A stretch of DNA of 64,000 bases from Microbacterium halotolerans (GCF_003569805.1 NZ_KZ984051.1:1625953-1689952); one strand, 5' to 3'; shown: positions 27,664-37,705, counted from the stretch's first letter. Notes: generated by a model from the letters alone, not told the origin. Numbers and translations are program-made.

Positions 27664-28728
27664 ATGCGTCTGTTCGTTCAGGTCCCCTGTCTCAACGAGG
27701 AGCAGACCTTGCCCCTCGTGCTCGAGAGCATCCCGAAAGAGATCCCCGGGATCGATGAGATCCATGTCCTGATCATCGATGACGGATCGAACGATCGCAC
27801 CGTCGAGGTGGCGCGGTCGTTCGGTGTCGAGCACTTCGTGTTCCACACGCGCAACATGGGGCTGGCGCGCTCGTTCCGCGACGGCGTCGACTACGCGCTG
27901 CAGCACGGCGCCGACATCGTGGTGAACACGGATGGGGACAACCAGTACCCGCAGGACCGCATCGCCGACCTGGTGCAGCCCATCGTGAACGGAACCGCCG
28001 ACATCGTCATCGGCGACCGACAGACCAAGACGATCTCGCACTTCTCGCCGTTCAAGAAGCTGATGCAGCGGATCGGCAGCCAGGTGGTCAACTTCGCAGG
28101 CGGCACGAAGCTGCCGGATGCCGCCAGCGGTTTCCGCGCCTACTCGCGCGAATCGCTGTACCGGCTGAATGTGGTCACCGAGTTCAGCTACTGCATGGAG
28201 ACGATCATCCAGGCGGGCCACAAGCGCATGCGGATCGACAGTGTGCCGGTGACGACGAACCCGAAGACTCGGGAATCGCGGCTGTTCAAGAACATCTTCC
28301 AGCACATGGGGCGCTCCGGCCAGGCGATCATGCGCAGCTACATCATGTTCAAGCCGCACGCGGTGTTCCTGAGCCTGGGGCTGCTGCTGCTCGTCCTGGC
28401 GATGATCCCGTTCGTGCGATACCTCGTGCTGATGTGGATCGGAGCGGCCGGCGACCACGTGCAGTCGCTCATCCTCGGCGTCGCGCTGCTTGTCGGCAGC
28501 CTGCTGTGTTTCGCGCTGCTGGTGATATCCGACATGCTGCGAACGAACCGCGCTCTGGTCGAGGAGAGCCTGGAACGGCTCAGAGCCATGCAGTACGCTC
28601 CGCAGAATCAGATCGACCCGACCGTGCCGTCCGTCGCCGACACCGTTCGCCATCCATCGATGATGGTGACGCCTCCGCTCGCGATGCGAGGGATTCAAGA
28701 AGACGGCCCCGAAGCAGACCGCACATAG
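27664..28728 (+). CDS. GT2 family glycosyltransferase, dolichol-phosphate-mannose-synthase type
   Basis: The 354-residue enzyme transfers a sugar from a nucleotide donor, probably to a polyprenyl phosphate. The catalytic domain shows VPCLNEEQTLPLVLESIP, LIIDDGSNDRT and the metal-binding NTDGDNQYP; two transmembrane helices (about residues 235-258 and 268-292) anchor its C-terminus. The ATG has a GAAAG site; a possible -10 TAGAAT stands at 27604-27609. It opens a rightward four-gene glycan cluster. Confidence 0.88.
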   Translation: MRLFVQVPCLNEEQTLPLVLESIPKEIPGIDEIHVLIIDDGSNDRTVEVARSFGVEHFVFHTRNMGLARSFRDGVDYALQHGADIVVNTDGDNQYPQDRIADLVQPIVNGTADIVIGDRQTKTISHFSPFKKLMQRIGSQVVNFAGGTKLPDAASGFRAYSRESLYRLNVVTEFSYCMETIIQAGHKRMRIDSVPVTTNPKTRESRLFKNIFQHMGRSGQAIMRSYIMFKPHAVFLSLGLLLLVLAMIPFVRYLVLMWIGAAGDHVQSLILGVALLVGSLLCFALLVISDMLRTNRALVEESLERLRAMQYAPQNQIDPTVPSVADTVRHPSMMVTPPLAMRGIQEDGPEADRT

Positions 28729-28754
28729 CGACCCAGGATCGAGACGACACCACT

Positions 28755-29828
28755 GTGCTGAACAAGCTCAAGAAGATCGCGAAGGCGCTGCTCGCCATCA
28801 CCTGGATCCGCCGCGTCTACGAGACGACGAACCGGATATTCCTCGAGGTGTTCGGGGGAAGCCGTGTGCTCACGCACCTGGTGTACTTCGTCAGCTTCAT
28901 CACCTTCAACCGCGAGCAGGCAGCGGTGCTGCGTGGGCGCCGGAACTACTACCGCAACAAGAATCGCGAACGCATCACCCACGTCGAGCTGCGCCGCAAC
29001 ATCCACAGACTCGAAAAGGGACTCATCATGCGTCCGCGGCGCGACGTATTCGCCCGCGACTACATCACCGAGACCATCGAGTTCTACGAACAGGCCGCTG
29101 AACAGTGCCGCAGGGCTCCCGGCACGATGGACCAGAGCGAGATGGATTGGGCCCACGACGTACTCACGGAGTACTTCCGGGTGTCGGCCTCCGGCGACGA
29201 CGTGGTGGATGCAGCGCGTGCGCGCTTCGCAGGCGCAGGGTACGACGCGGAACCGACGGGGAAGATCCCGTACGTGAAGCAGCAGCTCTCCGACATCGAC
29301 TACGAGGCGTTCGAGGCGCTCGTCGCTCAGCGCCGCAGTGTGCGCTGGTACGAGGAACGTGAGATCCCGCGCGAGCTGATCGACAAGGCACTGCTGCTGG
29401 CCAGGCAGGCGCCGAGCGCGTGCAATCGGCTTCCATACGAGTTCCGGATCTTCGACTCTCCCGAGATGGTCCGCACCGTTTCGGACATCCCGTTCGGCAC
29501 AGCGGGATACGGCCACAACATCCCGGCGATCGCGGTTGTGGTGGGGAAGCTGGAATCGTACTTCAGCCCGCGAGACCGACACGCCGTCTACGTCGACGGT
29601 TCGCTCGCCGCCATGCAGTTCATGCTCGGTCTGGAGACGCTGGGGCTGAGCTCCAGCGTGATCAACTGGCCGGACTTCGAACCGCTCGAACGCAAGATGC
29701 AGAAGACGATCGGTCTCGACCTCACCGATCGTGTCGTCATGCTGATCGCCTTCGGCTACGCCCACCCCGAGGGGATGGTGCCGCACTCGAAGAAGAAGGA
29801 GCTCGACACCTTCCGCCGCTACAACTGA
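28755..29828 (+). CDS. Nitroreductase-family protein
   Basis: This 357-residue protein has a C-terminal nitroreductase fold (from about residue 185: RRSVRWYEEREIPRELIDKA, then ARQAPSACNRLPYEF and FGYAHPEGM near the end) and a basic N-terminal extension of about 180 residues. FMN-dependent redox activity is expected, but in polysaccharide clusters such proteins may modify the polymer or its lipid. The GTG start is the first plausible one after the GT2 stop. It overlaps the next gene by one base. Confidence 0.8.
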   Translation: MLNKLKKIAKALLAITWIRRVYETTNRIFLEVFGGSRVLTHLVYFVSFITFNREQAAVLRGRRNYYRNKNRERITHVELRRNIHRLEKGLIMRPRRDVFARDYITETIEFYEQAAEQCRRAPGTMDQSEMDWAHDVLTEYFRVSASGDDVVDAARARFAGAGYDAEPTGKIPYVKQQLSDIDYEAFEALVAQRRSVRWYEEREIPRELIDKALLLARQAPSACNRLPYEFRIFDSPEMVRTVSDIPFGTAGYGHNIPAIAVVVGKLESYFSPRDRHAVYVDGSLAAMQFMLGLETLGLSSSVINWPDFEPLERKMQKTIGLDLTDRVVMLIAFGYAHPEGMVPHSKKKELDTFRRYN

Positions 29829-30820
29829 TGTCAGAGGAATCGACCGGCGCCGAACCACCGCGCAAGCGGCGCTCCGTGAAGAAGCAGGCGCTGCGCTGGG
29901 CGATTACGATCGTCGTCGTCGGCGTTGTCGGATACTTCTTCTCACGATCGCTGATCGAGAACTGGCACGAGCTGCAGGCGAACCCTGTCGACTTCGACTG
30001 GCTCTGGATCGTCGCAACTGTCGCGTTTGCGCTCGCCGTGCCGCTGACCGGGCTGCTGTGGGCGCGTATCGTTCGCGTCTGCGATACCGATGCCAGGATC
30101 AGTGCGGTCGAGGCCGTGGCGGTGCAGTGCCTGTCGTGGGTGCTGAAGTACATCCCCGGTCAGGTCGGTTCGGTCGCCAACAAGGTGCTGTGGGCGAAGA
30201 AGAAGGGCATCAGCCGCACGCTCGTCGTCATCAGCTTCATCTACGAGAACGTCTTCTTGCAGCTGGCCTCGATCGTGCCCGCGATCGTCCTCCTGTTCCT
30301 CAGCCTCGGGCCGCAGATATTCGGGGCCAACGTCACCACTCTCGTGCTGCCGCTGCTCGTGCTGATCCCCTTGGCGCTGGTGATGTATCGGCCGTTGTTC
30401 CACGGCATCTTGAGCAGGGTGGCAAAACGGGTGCTGAAGCAGGACGTGCCTCGCGAGTACTTCCTCAGCAGCTGGCAGTCGCTGCGGTCGGCTGCGGAGT
30501 TCCTGGGGCCGCGCATCCTGAACGGCGTCGGCTTCGTGCTGATCGCCGTGACCGTGTCGGATGTCGGGCCCGAGATGTGGCTGCCGTTCGCCGCCGCATA
30601 TGTGCTTGCGGGGGCCATCGGCATCCTGGCGATCTTCGTGCCCAGCGGCATCGGCGTGCGCGAGGCCATCATCGTGCTGGTCCTCAGCCAGTACATTCCC
30701 GTCGCGCAGGCGATTGTGATCAGCCTGCTCGCTCGTCTGCTGTCCACCGTCGGTGATCTCGGCGTCGCCGCCGTGTACCTCATCACCCGCCGGACCATTC
30801 CGAAGGAGATCCGTCCGTGA
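29828..30820 (+). CDS. Flippase-like membrane protein (LPG synthase TM-domain family)
   Basis: The 330-residue integral membrane protein resembles the transmembrane domain of lysylphosphatidylglycerol synthase/AglD-type proteins, with about eight helices, the sequence LKYIPGQVGSVANKV and FVPSGIGVREAI near the C-terminus. It lacks a soluble aminoacyltransferase domain, so lipid-linked sugar translocation or a structural role is more likely than lysyl transfer. It is coupled to the nitroreductase gene by TGATG and to the pyruvyl transferase gene by GTGA. Confidence 0.82.
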   Translation: MSEESTGAEPPRKRRSVKKQALRWAITIVVVGVVGYFFSRSLIENWHELQANPVDFDWLWIVATVAFALAVPLTGLLWARIVRVCDTDARISAVEAVAVQCLSWVLKYIPGQVGSVANKVLWAKKKGISRTLVVISFIYENVFLQLASIVPAIVLLFLSLGPQIFGANVTTLVLPLLVLIPLALVMYRPLFHGILSRVAKRVLKQDVPREYFLSSWQSLRSAAEFLGPRILNGVGFVLIAVTVSDVGPEMWLPFAAAYVLAGAIGILAIFVPSGIGVREAIIVLVLSQYIPVAQAIVISLLARLLSTVGDLGVAAVYLITRRTIPKEIRP

Positions 30821-32061
30821 CCGACCAGCCCTCCCCGCACATCACCATCATCGGATCGGCGCTCTCCGGCAACAAGGGCGCCTCTGCGATGCTGGAGAGT
30901 GCCATCCAGACCCTGAACGCACGGCTCGACAATCCGCGGTTCACGCTGTTCAGCATGTACCCGCGGGAGGATCGCGCGCAGAATCCGTACGACAACCTCG
31001 ACGTCGTCGCGGCCAAACCGAAGCAGCTCGGGGTCACGATCAACCTGCTCGCGCTGGGCTATCGGCTGCTGCCGTTCCTGCGCCCGCTGCTGCGCAAGCG
31101 GTCCAAGGCGATCCGGGCGCTCACCTCCAGCCAGGTGCTTCTCGATCAGGGCGGCATCACCTTCACAGACGGCCGCGAGAAGTTCCTGCTCTACAACGTC
31201 GCGTCCATTCTGCCTGCGTTGAACACCGCGACTCCGGTGTTCAAATGTGCGCAGGCGGTCGGGCCGTTCACGAACCCGGTGAACAGGTTCGTCTCGAAGG
31301 TCTTCCTGCCCAAGGTGCGCACGCTCGTCACCCGCGGCCGGATCACCCACGAACTCGCCGAGGGACTCGGTCTGAAGAACCTGCACGCCGGCGCCGACTA
31401 CGCCTTCTCGCTGGAGATGGATGGCACCGAGGTGGAGCAGGTCGCAAAGCACGTCGACCTGACGTTCTTCGACGACGGCGACGTGGTCGGCGTGTGCCCC
31501 AGCGTGGTGCTGCAGAAGAAGGTCGAAGCGCGCGGCGGCGACTACATCAGCCAGATCGTCTCCTTCATCGCGCACCTGCGCGCGCAGGGCAAGAAGGTGG
31601 TTCTCGTGCCGCACAGCGTGCGCACCGGCACCGACAAGACTCACAACAACGACCTGCCGCTGTGTCAGGACATCCACTCTCGGATGGCGCTCGGAGACGA
31701 CCTGCTGTTCATCGATCGCGAACTGAGTTCGCAGCAGCTGCGGTACCTCATCGGTCGCTGCGACATCTTCGTCGCCAGCCGATTCCACGCCATGGTGTCG
31801 TCGCTGGCGATGGCCGTGCCGACGCTGGTCATCGGCTGGAGCCACAAGTACCGCGAGGTGCTGGAGATGTTCGAACTCGAGGAATGGGCATTCGGTCACG
31901 ACAAGCTCAATCCGTCCTATCTGCAGCAGCGCTTCGCCGAACTCGACGCGCAGCGCGGCGCAGTGCAGGCCAAGCTCGACGCTCACCTGCCGGAGGTCAA
32001 GCAGCGCTCCCTCGCGCAGGCCGATCTCATCGCCGACATCGTCCGCGCCCCTCAGGGGTGA
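30817..32061 (+). CDS. Polysaccharide pyruvyl transferase family protein
   Basis: The 414-residue enzyme belongs to the CsaB/WcaK family that adds pyruvate ketals to surface polysaccharides. It shows GSALSGNKGASAMLES at the N-terminus, LLDQGGITFTDG near residue 108, and SRFHAMVSSLAMAVPTLVIGWSHKY near residue 325. The GTG start has a GAAGGAGAT ribosome site and overlaps the previous gene. The acceptor is unknown. Confidence 0.85.
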   Translation: MTDQPSPHITIIGSALSGNKGASAMLESAIQTLNARLDNPRFTLFSMYPREDRAQNPYDNLDVVAAKPKQLGVTINLLALGYRLLPFLRPLLRKRSKAIRALTSSQVLLDQGGITFTDGREKFLLYNVASILPALNTATPVFKCAQAVGPFTNPVNRFVSKVFLPKVRTLVTRGRITHELAEGLGLKNLHAGADYAFSLEMDGTEVEQVAKHVDLTFFDDGDVVGVCPSVVLQKKVEARGGDYISQIVSFIAHLRAQGKKVVLVPHSVRTGTDKTHNNDLPLCQDIHSRMALGDDLLFIDRELSSQQLRYLIGRCDIFVASRFHAMVSSLAMAVPTLVIGWSHKYREVLEMFELEEWAFGHDKLNPSYLQQRFAELDAQRGAVQAKLDAHLPEVKQRSLAQADLIADIVRAPQG

Positions 32062-32069
32062 CAGCGACG

Positions 32070-32105
32070 GATCCGGTGCGGCGGGCATCAGCGCCGCACC
32101 GGATC
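32070..32105. terminator. Bidirectional terminator hairpin
   Basis: GATCCGGTGCGGCG and its perfect 14-base complement enclose an 8-base loop between two convergent genes. Confidence 0.7.
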
Positions 32106-32118
32106 GAGTGCGAGCGTG

Positions 32119-33927
32119 TCACCGCAGGAGGCCGGCGGCGTCGAGCTCGTCCTGAAGCTCGCCTGGGAGGACCCAGAGCCGGTAGGAGTAGTCGGGGTCG
32201 GCGTCGTACGCGCGCGCCCCGAAGGCGTCGGCTTCTGGCCAGTCCTCGCACGAGACGACGAGGTCGGAGTCGAATCGCTCGCCGACCCGACGATCGACGA
32301 TCTCGACGACGCGTGGCGAGAGCCAGAAGGGGAGCCAGTTGATCGCATCCGATCTACCCGGTGCCCGGCAGGCGATATCGAAGTCGATCCGGGCACGGTC
32401 TGGGCCGAGCGCCACGGACTCGATCTGCTCGACCGCACCTGTGGTGTTTGCTGGGTAAGGTCGAGTCATATTCGGGTTCGCGAGGAGAGCGAGAGCGCAT
32501 GAGAGGGCGAGCAGACAGGTGGCCAATGTCCGTGGATGATTACGCAGCACGACGTACGCACCGAGACAGACGAACACAAACGTCGTTGCCCACACCCAGA
32601 ATCGGGCATCGTTGGTGAACGTCGGCGTCAGCGGGAGAACGAATGGGGCATCGGGGAACAGGAAGCGCCATGGAAGAATCGCCGGGTTCGACGCCGAGTA
32701 CCAACCCCAGAGCGGAACGTTCCGAGCGACCCCCAGAACGACCGCGGCTGCCCCGGCTGCGAAGACGCCGACGGCGGTCGCGACCACGCTCCAACGAAGT
32801 CCGCGGACCAGTGCTGCGAGCGCGACGAGTACGACGATCGCCGCTACCGGGTCGATGTACCGGGAGTAGGTCCACGCGTCCAGCCGCACCCACCCGACGA
32901 CGCGCAGCAGGACGTCCGGTCGCGTCCACCAGATCGCACTGACCAGTACGGCCGACAGGATCATGCCGAACATGAAAGTACCGGTACCGAGCCGACGCTC
33001 GCGCAGTTCGCGTATCGTCCAGACGACCACGACCACGCTCCCGACCGCGAACAGCCCCGCGGTACCGACGACCTGCACCCAGGTCTGGTTGAGGAAGACC
33101 TTCAGAAAGATCGAAGCGTCGAAGTTGTCGAGCGTGTTCTGAAGAGTTGCGTCCTTGCCGTAACCGTTGAGCAGCACACGCTCCGCAACGTATTGAGCGA
33201 AGCGATCGGCGGCCACATATGCGCAGAAGAGCAGCGCGAGACCGAGCAGGGCCAAGCGCCATCGCCGCAGGGCGAACCCGAGCAACCAGATCCCCGCCGT
33301 CGCCACCAGTGCGATCGTGCGCGGGTGTGTCACGTATGCCGCGCCGATCGCCGCGACGAACAGCACCACGCGCCACCACGACGGCCGTTGCCACAGCGCG
33401 AAGGCGGCGAGCACGACCCACGCGACGAAGAACGCGATCGCCTGCTCGCTGAGGGCATATTCGGCAAAGGCGCTCCGCGCGGGCAGAATCATCACGATCG
33501 AGGAGATCGTGATGCTCTGCGGCCAGGTCAACCTTAGGCGGCGGCCGAGCAGAGCCAGTGGCACGATCGTCGCGACGCCGATCACGTTGCTCACGGTGAG
33601 TGCGGCGGCGTACACCGTCGCGGCGTCGTGAGTGAACCACCAGATGGGCGCCAGGACGACTGCCCAGCCCGGGTAGTAGCCGCTGCCGGCGAGTTGGGTC
33701 ACGTTGTCGTCGCCGGAGACGAGACGGGCCATCTGCAACAGGTGGTTCTCGTCATAGCCGGTGCGCGGCGCGATCGCCGACTGCGCGATGTACCAGTACA
33801 GAATGATCGTGGCGACCGGGCCGACAACAGCCAGCACCCGCCAGACCCAGCTTCCGCGGCCCTCTGTCCGTTCGTGCGGCTCGCTCGCTTGACGCAGCGA
33901 TGTCGGCATGACGATGGTCGTGGTCAA
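32119..33927 (-). CDS. Large polytopic membrane protein, GT39/ArnT-like
   Basis: This 602-residue protein has about 12 predicted transmembrane helices, an early extracytoplasmic RTGYDENH segment (acidic residues as in GT-C glycosyltransferases) and a soluble C-terminal region of about 110 residues. A GT-C-type sugar transferase is likely but the family is not recognised with confidence. The start is the TTG placed five bases after AGGAG; an ATG six codons downstream and starts upstream lack a ribosome site. It lies inside the glycan cluster, opposite in direction. Confidence 0.72.
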   Translation of the reverse strand: MTTTIVMPTSLRQASEPHERTEGRGSWVWRVLAVVGPVATIILYWYIAQSAIAPRTGYDENHLLQMARLVSGDDNVTQLAGSGYYPGWAVVLAPIWWFTHDAATVYAAALTVSNVIGVATIVPLALLGRRLRLTWPQSITISSIVMILPARSAFAEYALSEQAIAFFVAWVVLAAFALWQRPSWWRVVLFVAAIGAAYVTHPRTIALVATAGIWLLGFALRRWRLALLGLALLFCAYVAADRFAQYVAERVLLNGYGKDATLQNTLDNFDASIFLKVFLNQTWVQVVGTAGLFAVGSVVVVVWTIRELRERRLGTGTFMFGMILSAVLVSAIWWTRPDVLLRVVGWVRLDAWTYSRYIDPVAAIVVLVALAALVRGLRWSVVATAVGVFAAGAAAVVLGVARNVPLWGWYSASNPAILPWRFLFPDAPFVLPLTPTFTNDARFWVWATTFVFVCLGAYVVLRNHPRTLATCLLALSCALALLANPNMTRPYPANTTGAVEQIESVALGPDRARIDFDIACRAPGRSDAINWLPFWLSPRVVEIVDRRVGERFDSDLVVSCEDWPEADAFGARAYDADPDYSYRLWVLPGELQDELDAAGLLR

Positions 33928-34142
33928 GTGAACTCCTGCAGGGTGCGCGGCGACCAAAAGTGTAGCGTCTCCACTGTCGCACAGCGGTATGGGACGCGCC
34001 CTGCGTGCAATGCGATGAAGCGTTTCGGGATCATGCGGCGATTCACGGTCCTCGCCGAATCTCGATATCGTGGTTGTGCGTCGGATGAGGATCGACGTGC
34101 GTCGGCGGGGAGACGGCAGTTCTACTAGTGAAAGGCACTGGG

Positions 34143-35288
34143 ATGGCGCTGTTCCGGACTCGTACTCCTGTTGACCCCGCGCCTAGCGTCGTCCGTACTC
34201 GGTACCTCGTCTCGACCTCGGGCCACCCCAACTACGGCGACGAACTGATCGCCAGGGCTTGGCTCGACTTCTTGGCCGCACGCGAACCCGAATCGGTGGT
34301 GTGGCTGGACTGCCCGCATCCTGGGCGTGCGGCGCATCTGTTCGCCGACACCCATCCGAACCTGCGCACCACCAACACGCTGTGGGAGCTCGCCATGGGC
34401 AGCGAGACGCACGACCCGGCGGTCGACGCGGCCAGGATCGCGCGGCTGGTGCGCGACCTTGGTTCGCCTCGCTTCGACGAAGGCCTGCGAATGCTGCGCG
34501 GTGCAGACTCCCTGCACCTTCTCGGCGGCGGATACCTCAACTCGATGTGGCACGACAACCTGGGCCTCGTCTCCGCCGCGGCCGAGATCCATCGTGCCTT
34601 CGATGTGCCGGTCTTCGCGACCGGGCAGGGGCTGATGCCGCTCGATGACGCCCACAGGGGCTGGCTGGCCGACCAGTTCGCGGCCTTCTCTCACGTCGAG
34701 GTGCGTGACGAACCCAGTGCCGAGATCACGAAGACGCATCGGGAGAACGACGACGCCTTCCTCGCGCTCGCGTTGTCGCGACCGGTGTTCGCAGAGCACG
34801 ACTCACCAGAGCGGATGGTGTTGGTTCAGGGCGACCTGCTCGCCTGGAGCGATGAGGAAGCGACCGAGTCGATTCGCAGCTTCACAGGCGACAACGGCGA
34901 TGTCGACGTCGGTTTCGCCGAGGCGATTCCACCGGATGATCTGCGCTATGCGAATCTGATGCCCGACGCTCGTGCCTATTCCTTCGGTCAGCTGTGGCAT
35001 GACGGTCTGCCTGCGAAAGCCGGTCAGCACTGGCTGACGACGCGATTCCACGCGCATCTGCTTGCTGCAGCTGCCGGGGCAGCGGGCACTGTGATCGCTG
35101 GTCAACCGGGCTACTACGACGTCAAGCACGCGTCACTGCTGGAACTGGGCACAGGGTGGAACGTTGTTCCCGCCGGAACCGACCTGTCATCCCCCGAGGC
35201 GAGGCCGACCGTCGACCCCAGTTTTCCGAAGAAGGCGAAGATGCTTGCGGCCCGGAAGAAGGCTCTGGCAGACCGCCTCTACGAGTGA
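34143..35288 (+). CDS. Polysaccharide pyruvyl transferase family protein
   Basis: The 381-residue protein is a second CsaB-like enzyme, divergent from the copy at 30817. It shows TSGHPNYGDELIARAWL near residue 22, LHLLGGGYLNSMWHDN near 126 and TTRFHAHLLAAAAGAAGTVIAG near 300. The ATG is preceded by GAAAGGCACTGGG. A possible promoter (TTCACG, 18 bases, TATCGT) lies in the 215-base gap to the divergent membrane protein gene. It probably decorates the same polymer. Confidence 0.8.
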   Translation: MALFRTRTPVDPAPSVVRTRYLVSTSGHPNYGDELIARAWLDFLAAREPESVVWLDCPHPGRAAHLFADTHPNLRTTNTLWELAMGSETHDPAVDAARIARLVRDLGSPRFDEGLRMLRGADSLHLLGGGYLNSMWHDNLGLVSAAAEIHRAFDVPVFATGQGLMPLDDAHRGWLADQFAAFSHVEVRDEPSAEITKTHRENDDAFLALALSRPVFAEHDSPERMVLVQGDLLAWSDEEATESIRSFTGDNGDVDVGFAEAIPPDDLRYANLMPDARAYSFGQLWHDGLPAKAGQHWLTTRFHAHLLAAAAGAAGTVIAGQPGYYDVKHASLLELGTGWNVVPAGTDLSSPEARPTVDPSFPKKAKMLAARKKALADRLYE

Positions 35289-35351
35289 GACGGGGCGGGG
35301 CGTCGGGCCGACAGTGGGCTGCTTGACCCAGGCGTCGGCGCCAGATGCGCT

Positions 35352-35428
35352 GAGCCGCGGCACAATCGCTGAGCCGCGGCACAAACGACCCGATTCTGCC
35401 GCGGCTCGAGGATTCGGCCGCGACTGGG
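35352..35428. repeat. Intergenic repeat, GAGCCGCGGCACAA family, copy 2
   Basis: This copy matches 27493-27570 in layout: two GAGCCGCGGCACAA units, then CGACCCGATTCTGCCGCGGC and a degenerate GCCGCGACTGGG. It stands between the convergent pyruvyl transferase and acs genes. Confidence 0.75.
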
Positions 35429-35466
35429 AGCGCGATGCCGACGCACGACGTGCCGACGCTGACACG

Positions 35467-35501
35467 AGTGGGCGGTCCCGGAGCATCCGGAACCGCCCAC
35501 T
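35467..35501. terminator. Terminator of acs
   Basis: AGTGGGCGGT pairs with ACCGCCCACT, extended by CCGG/CCGG after one mismatch, with a five-base loop, ten bases beyond the acs stop. Confidence 0.65.
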
Positions 35502-35510
35502 GCCATCCGG

Positions 35511-37481
35511 CTACTTGACCTGCGAGCTGATGATGCTCATCACCGAGGTGTCGGCCAGGGTCTGCGTGTCGCCGACTTCGCGGCCCTCTGCGACATCGCG
35601 CAGCAGACGGCGCATGATCTTGCCCGAGCGGGTCTTCGGCAGCTCGCCGACGATGTAGACATCGCGCGGGCGGGCGATCGGGCCGATCTGCGTGCCGACC
35701 CACGTGCGCAGCGCGTCTGCGAGACCCGCCGCCGAGTTGTCGCGCAGGAAGCTCTCCTTCAGGATCACGAACGCGACCACTGCCTGGCCGGTCGTCTCGT
35801 CGCTGGCGCCGACCACCGCGGCCTCGGCCGTCGCCTCGTGCGCGACCAGGCTCGATTCGATCTCGGCGGTCGAGAGGCGATGGCCCGACACGTTCATGAC
35901 ATCGTCGACGCGGCCGAGCAGCCACACGTCGCCGTCCTCGTCGAGACGCGCGCCGTCACCGGCGAAGTAGTAGCCCTTGTCCTGGAACATGCGCCAATAT
36001 GTCTCGACGAAGCGATCCGGGTCGCCCCAGATGCCGCGCAGCATGCTCGGCCACGGCTCGGTCACGACCAGCAGGCCGCCGTTGCCGTTGTCGACCGACT
36101 CGCCCTGCTCGTCGACGACGGTCGACGCGATGCCGGGGAGCGCAACCTGCGCGGAACCCGGTTTGGTCTCCGTGACGCCGGGCAGCGGCGAGATCATGAT
36201 CGCGCCGGTCTCGGTCTGCCACCAGGTGTCCACAATCGGGGCTGTGCCGGCGCCGACGACGTCGCGGTACCACATCCACGCCTCGGGGTTGATGGGTTCG
36301 CCCACCGACCCGAGCACCCTCAGGCTCGACAGGTCGCGCGCCTGCGGGATCTCGCGGCCCTGCTTCATGAACCCCCGGATGGCCGTGGGAGCCGTGTAGA
36401 AGATGGACACGCGGTATTTCTCGATGAGATCCCACCACCGGCCTGGCTCGGGAGACTCGGGGGTGCCCTCGTAGAGCACCTGCGTCGCGCCGTTGGCGAG
36501 CGGGCCGTAGAGCGCGTAGGTGTGGCCGGTGATCCAGCCGATGTCGGCGGTGCACCAGTACACATCGGTCTCGGGGTGCAGGTCGAAGACGTTGCGGTGC
36601 GTGAACGCCGCCTGGGTGAGGTAGCCGCCCGAGGTGTGCAGGATGCCCTTCGGCTTTCCGGTCGTTCCCGAGGTGTACAGGATGAACAGCGGAGTCTCCG
36701 ACGGGAAGGCACGGGCCTCGTGCACGCCCGATGCCTGCGGCACGACGTCGTGGTACCAGATGTCGCGGCCGTCGACCCAGTCGACCTCGTTCTCGCCGCG
36801 GCGTACGACGAGCACATGCTCGACCGTCGCCTGCTCGCCGGAACCGTTGCGGTCGGAGAGCGCCTGGTCGACCGCAGGCTTGAGCGAGGAGACCTTGCCC
36901 TTGCGCCAGCCGCCGTCGGCGGTGATGACCAGCTTCGCCCCGGCGTCGTCGATGCGGGCGCGCAGGCTGTCGGCGCTGAAGCCGCCGAACACGACGGAGT
37001 GGATCGCTCCGACGCGGACGACGGCGAGCATCGCGGCGACGGCCTCGGGGATCATCGGCAGGTAGATCGCGACACGGTCGCCCTCGCCGACCCCCAGATC
37101 GGCGAGAACATTCGACAGGCGCTTCACCTCGTCGGTGAGATCCGCGTACGTGAGGGTGCGGGTGTCACCCGGCTCGCCCTCGAAATGGAACGCGACGCGA
37201 TCGCCGCGGCCCGCCTCCACGTGGCGGTCGAGGCAGTTGTACGCGACGTTCAGCTCGCCGTCGGCGAACCAGCGCGCGAACGGCGGGTTCGACCAGTCGA
37301 GGATCTCGGTGAACGGCTTCTGCCAGGTGATCAGGTCGCGCGACTGCTCCGCCCAGAATGACTCACGGTCGGCATTCGCCTGCTCGTACAGCTCCGACGT
37401 TGCGATCGCATTCGCTGCGAACTCCGCACTCGGTGGAAAGACACGTTTCTCGTCCAGAAGGTGGTCGATCTGACTGCTCAT
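35511..37481 (-). CDS. acsA: Acetyl-CoA synthetase
   Basis: The 656-residue AMP-forming ligase converts acetate, ATP and CoA to acetyl-CoA. It has TSGTTGKPKG at about residues 270-279, WWQTETGAIMISPLPG, and the C-terminal PKTRSGKIMRR with Lys621, the usual target of regulatory acetylation. Length matches Acs (about 650). The ATG has an AAGGAG ribosome site eight bases upstream; earlier starts lack one. It is a monocistronic gene and the more canonical of the two Acs paralogues here. Confidence 0.93.
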   Translation of the reverse strand: MSSQIDHLLDEKRVFPPSAEFAANAIATSELYEQANADRESFWAEQSRDLITWQKPFTEILDWSNPPFARWFADGELNVAYNCLDRHVEAGRGDRVAFHFEGEPGDTRTLTYADLTDEVKRLSNVLADLGVGEGDRVAIYLPMIPEAVAAMLAVVRVGAIHSVVFGGFSADSLRARIDDAGAKLVITADGGWRKGKVSSLKPAVDQALSDRNGSGEQATVEHVLVVRRGENEVDWVDGRDIWYHDVVPQASGVHEARAFPSETPLFILYTSGTTGKPKGILHTSGGYLTQAAFTHRNVFDLHPETDVYWCTADIGWITGHTYALYGPLANGATQVLYEGTPESPEPGRWWDLIEKYRVSIFYTAPTAIRGFMKQGREIPQARDLSSLRVLGSVGEPINPEAWMWYRDVVGAGTAPIVDTWWQTETGAIMISPLPGVTETKPGSAQVALPGIASTVVDEQGESVDNGNGGLLVVTEPWPSMLRGIWGDPDRFVETYWRMFQDKGYYFAGDGARLDEDGDVWLLGRVDDVMNVSGHRLSTAEIESSLVAHEATAEAAVVGASDETTGQAVVAFVILKESFLRDNSAAGLADALRTWVGTQIGPIARPRDVYIVGELPKTRSGKIMRRLLRDVAEGREVGDTQTLADTSVMSIISSQVK

Positions 37482-37693
37482 GTAGCGCGCTCCTTCGCGG
37501 GCCCGGTGCATCCGGATGTCGGTGCGTGCGCAATTGCACGGGATGGGTACTCATCGAATCTATGCCCGCTGGCAGGGTCGTTTCCACCCCCGAAAGGCGG
37601 GGGTCCGGCCGATCGTGTCGCTCACAGGCCGGTGCCGTCGGCGTGTCGTCGGATCGGCCTGTGGACAGCGGCCCGCGCCGGATCGGTCCTCCA

Positions 37694-37699
37694 TAGCGT
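37694..37699 (+). promoter_or_regulatory. Leaderless -10 box of the Tad operon
   Basis: TAGCGT stands six bases before the tadA ATG; no ribosome site is present. The 224-base gap to acs otherwise shows nothing definite. Confidence 0.4.
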
Positions 37700-37705
37700 C
37701 GGGGC

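Noticed and set aside
30241..32088. 615-codon minus-strand open frame
   Set aside because: Antisense to the flippase-like and pyruvyl transferase-like genes, which have family motifs and coupled starts.
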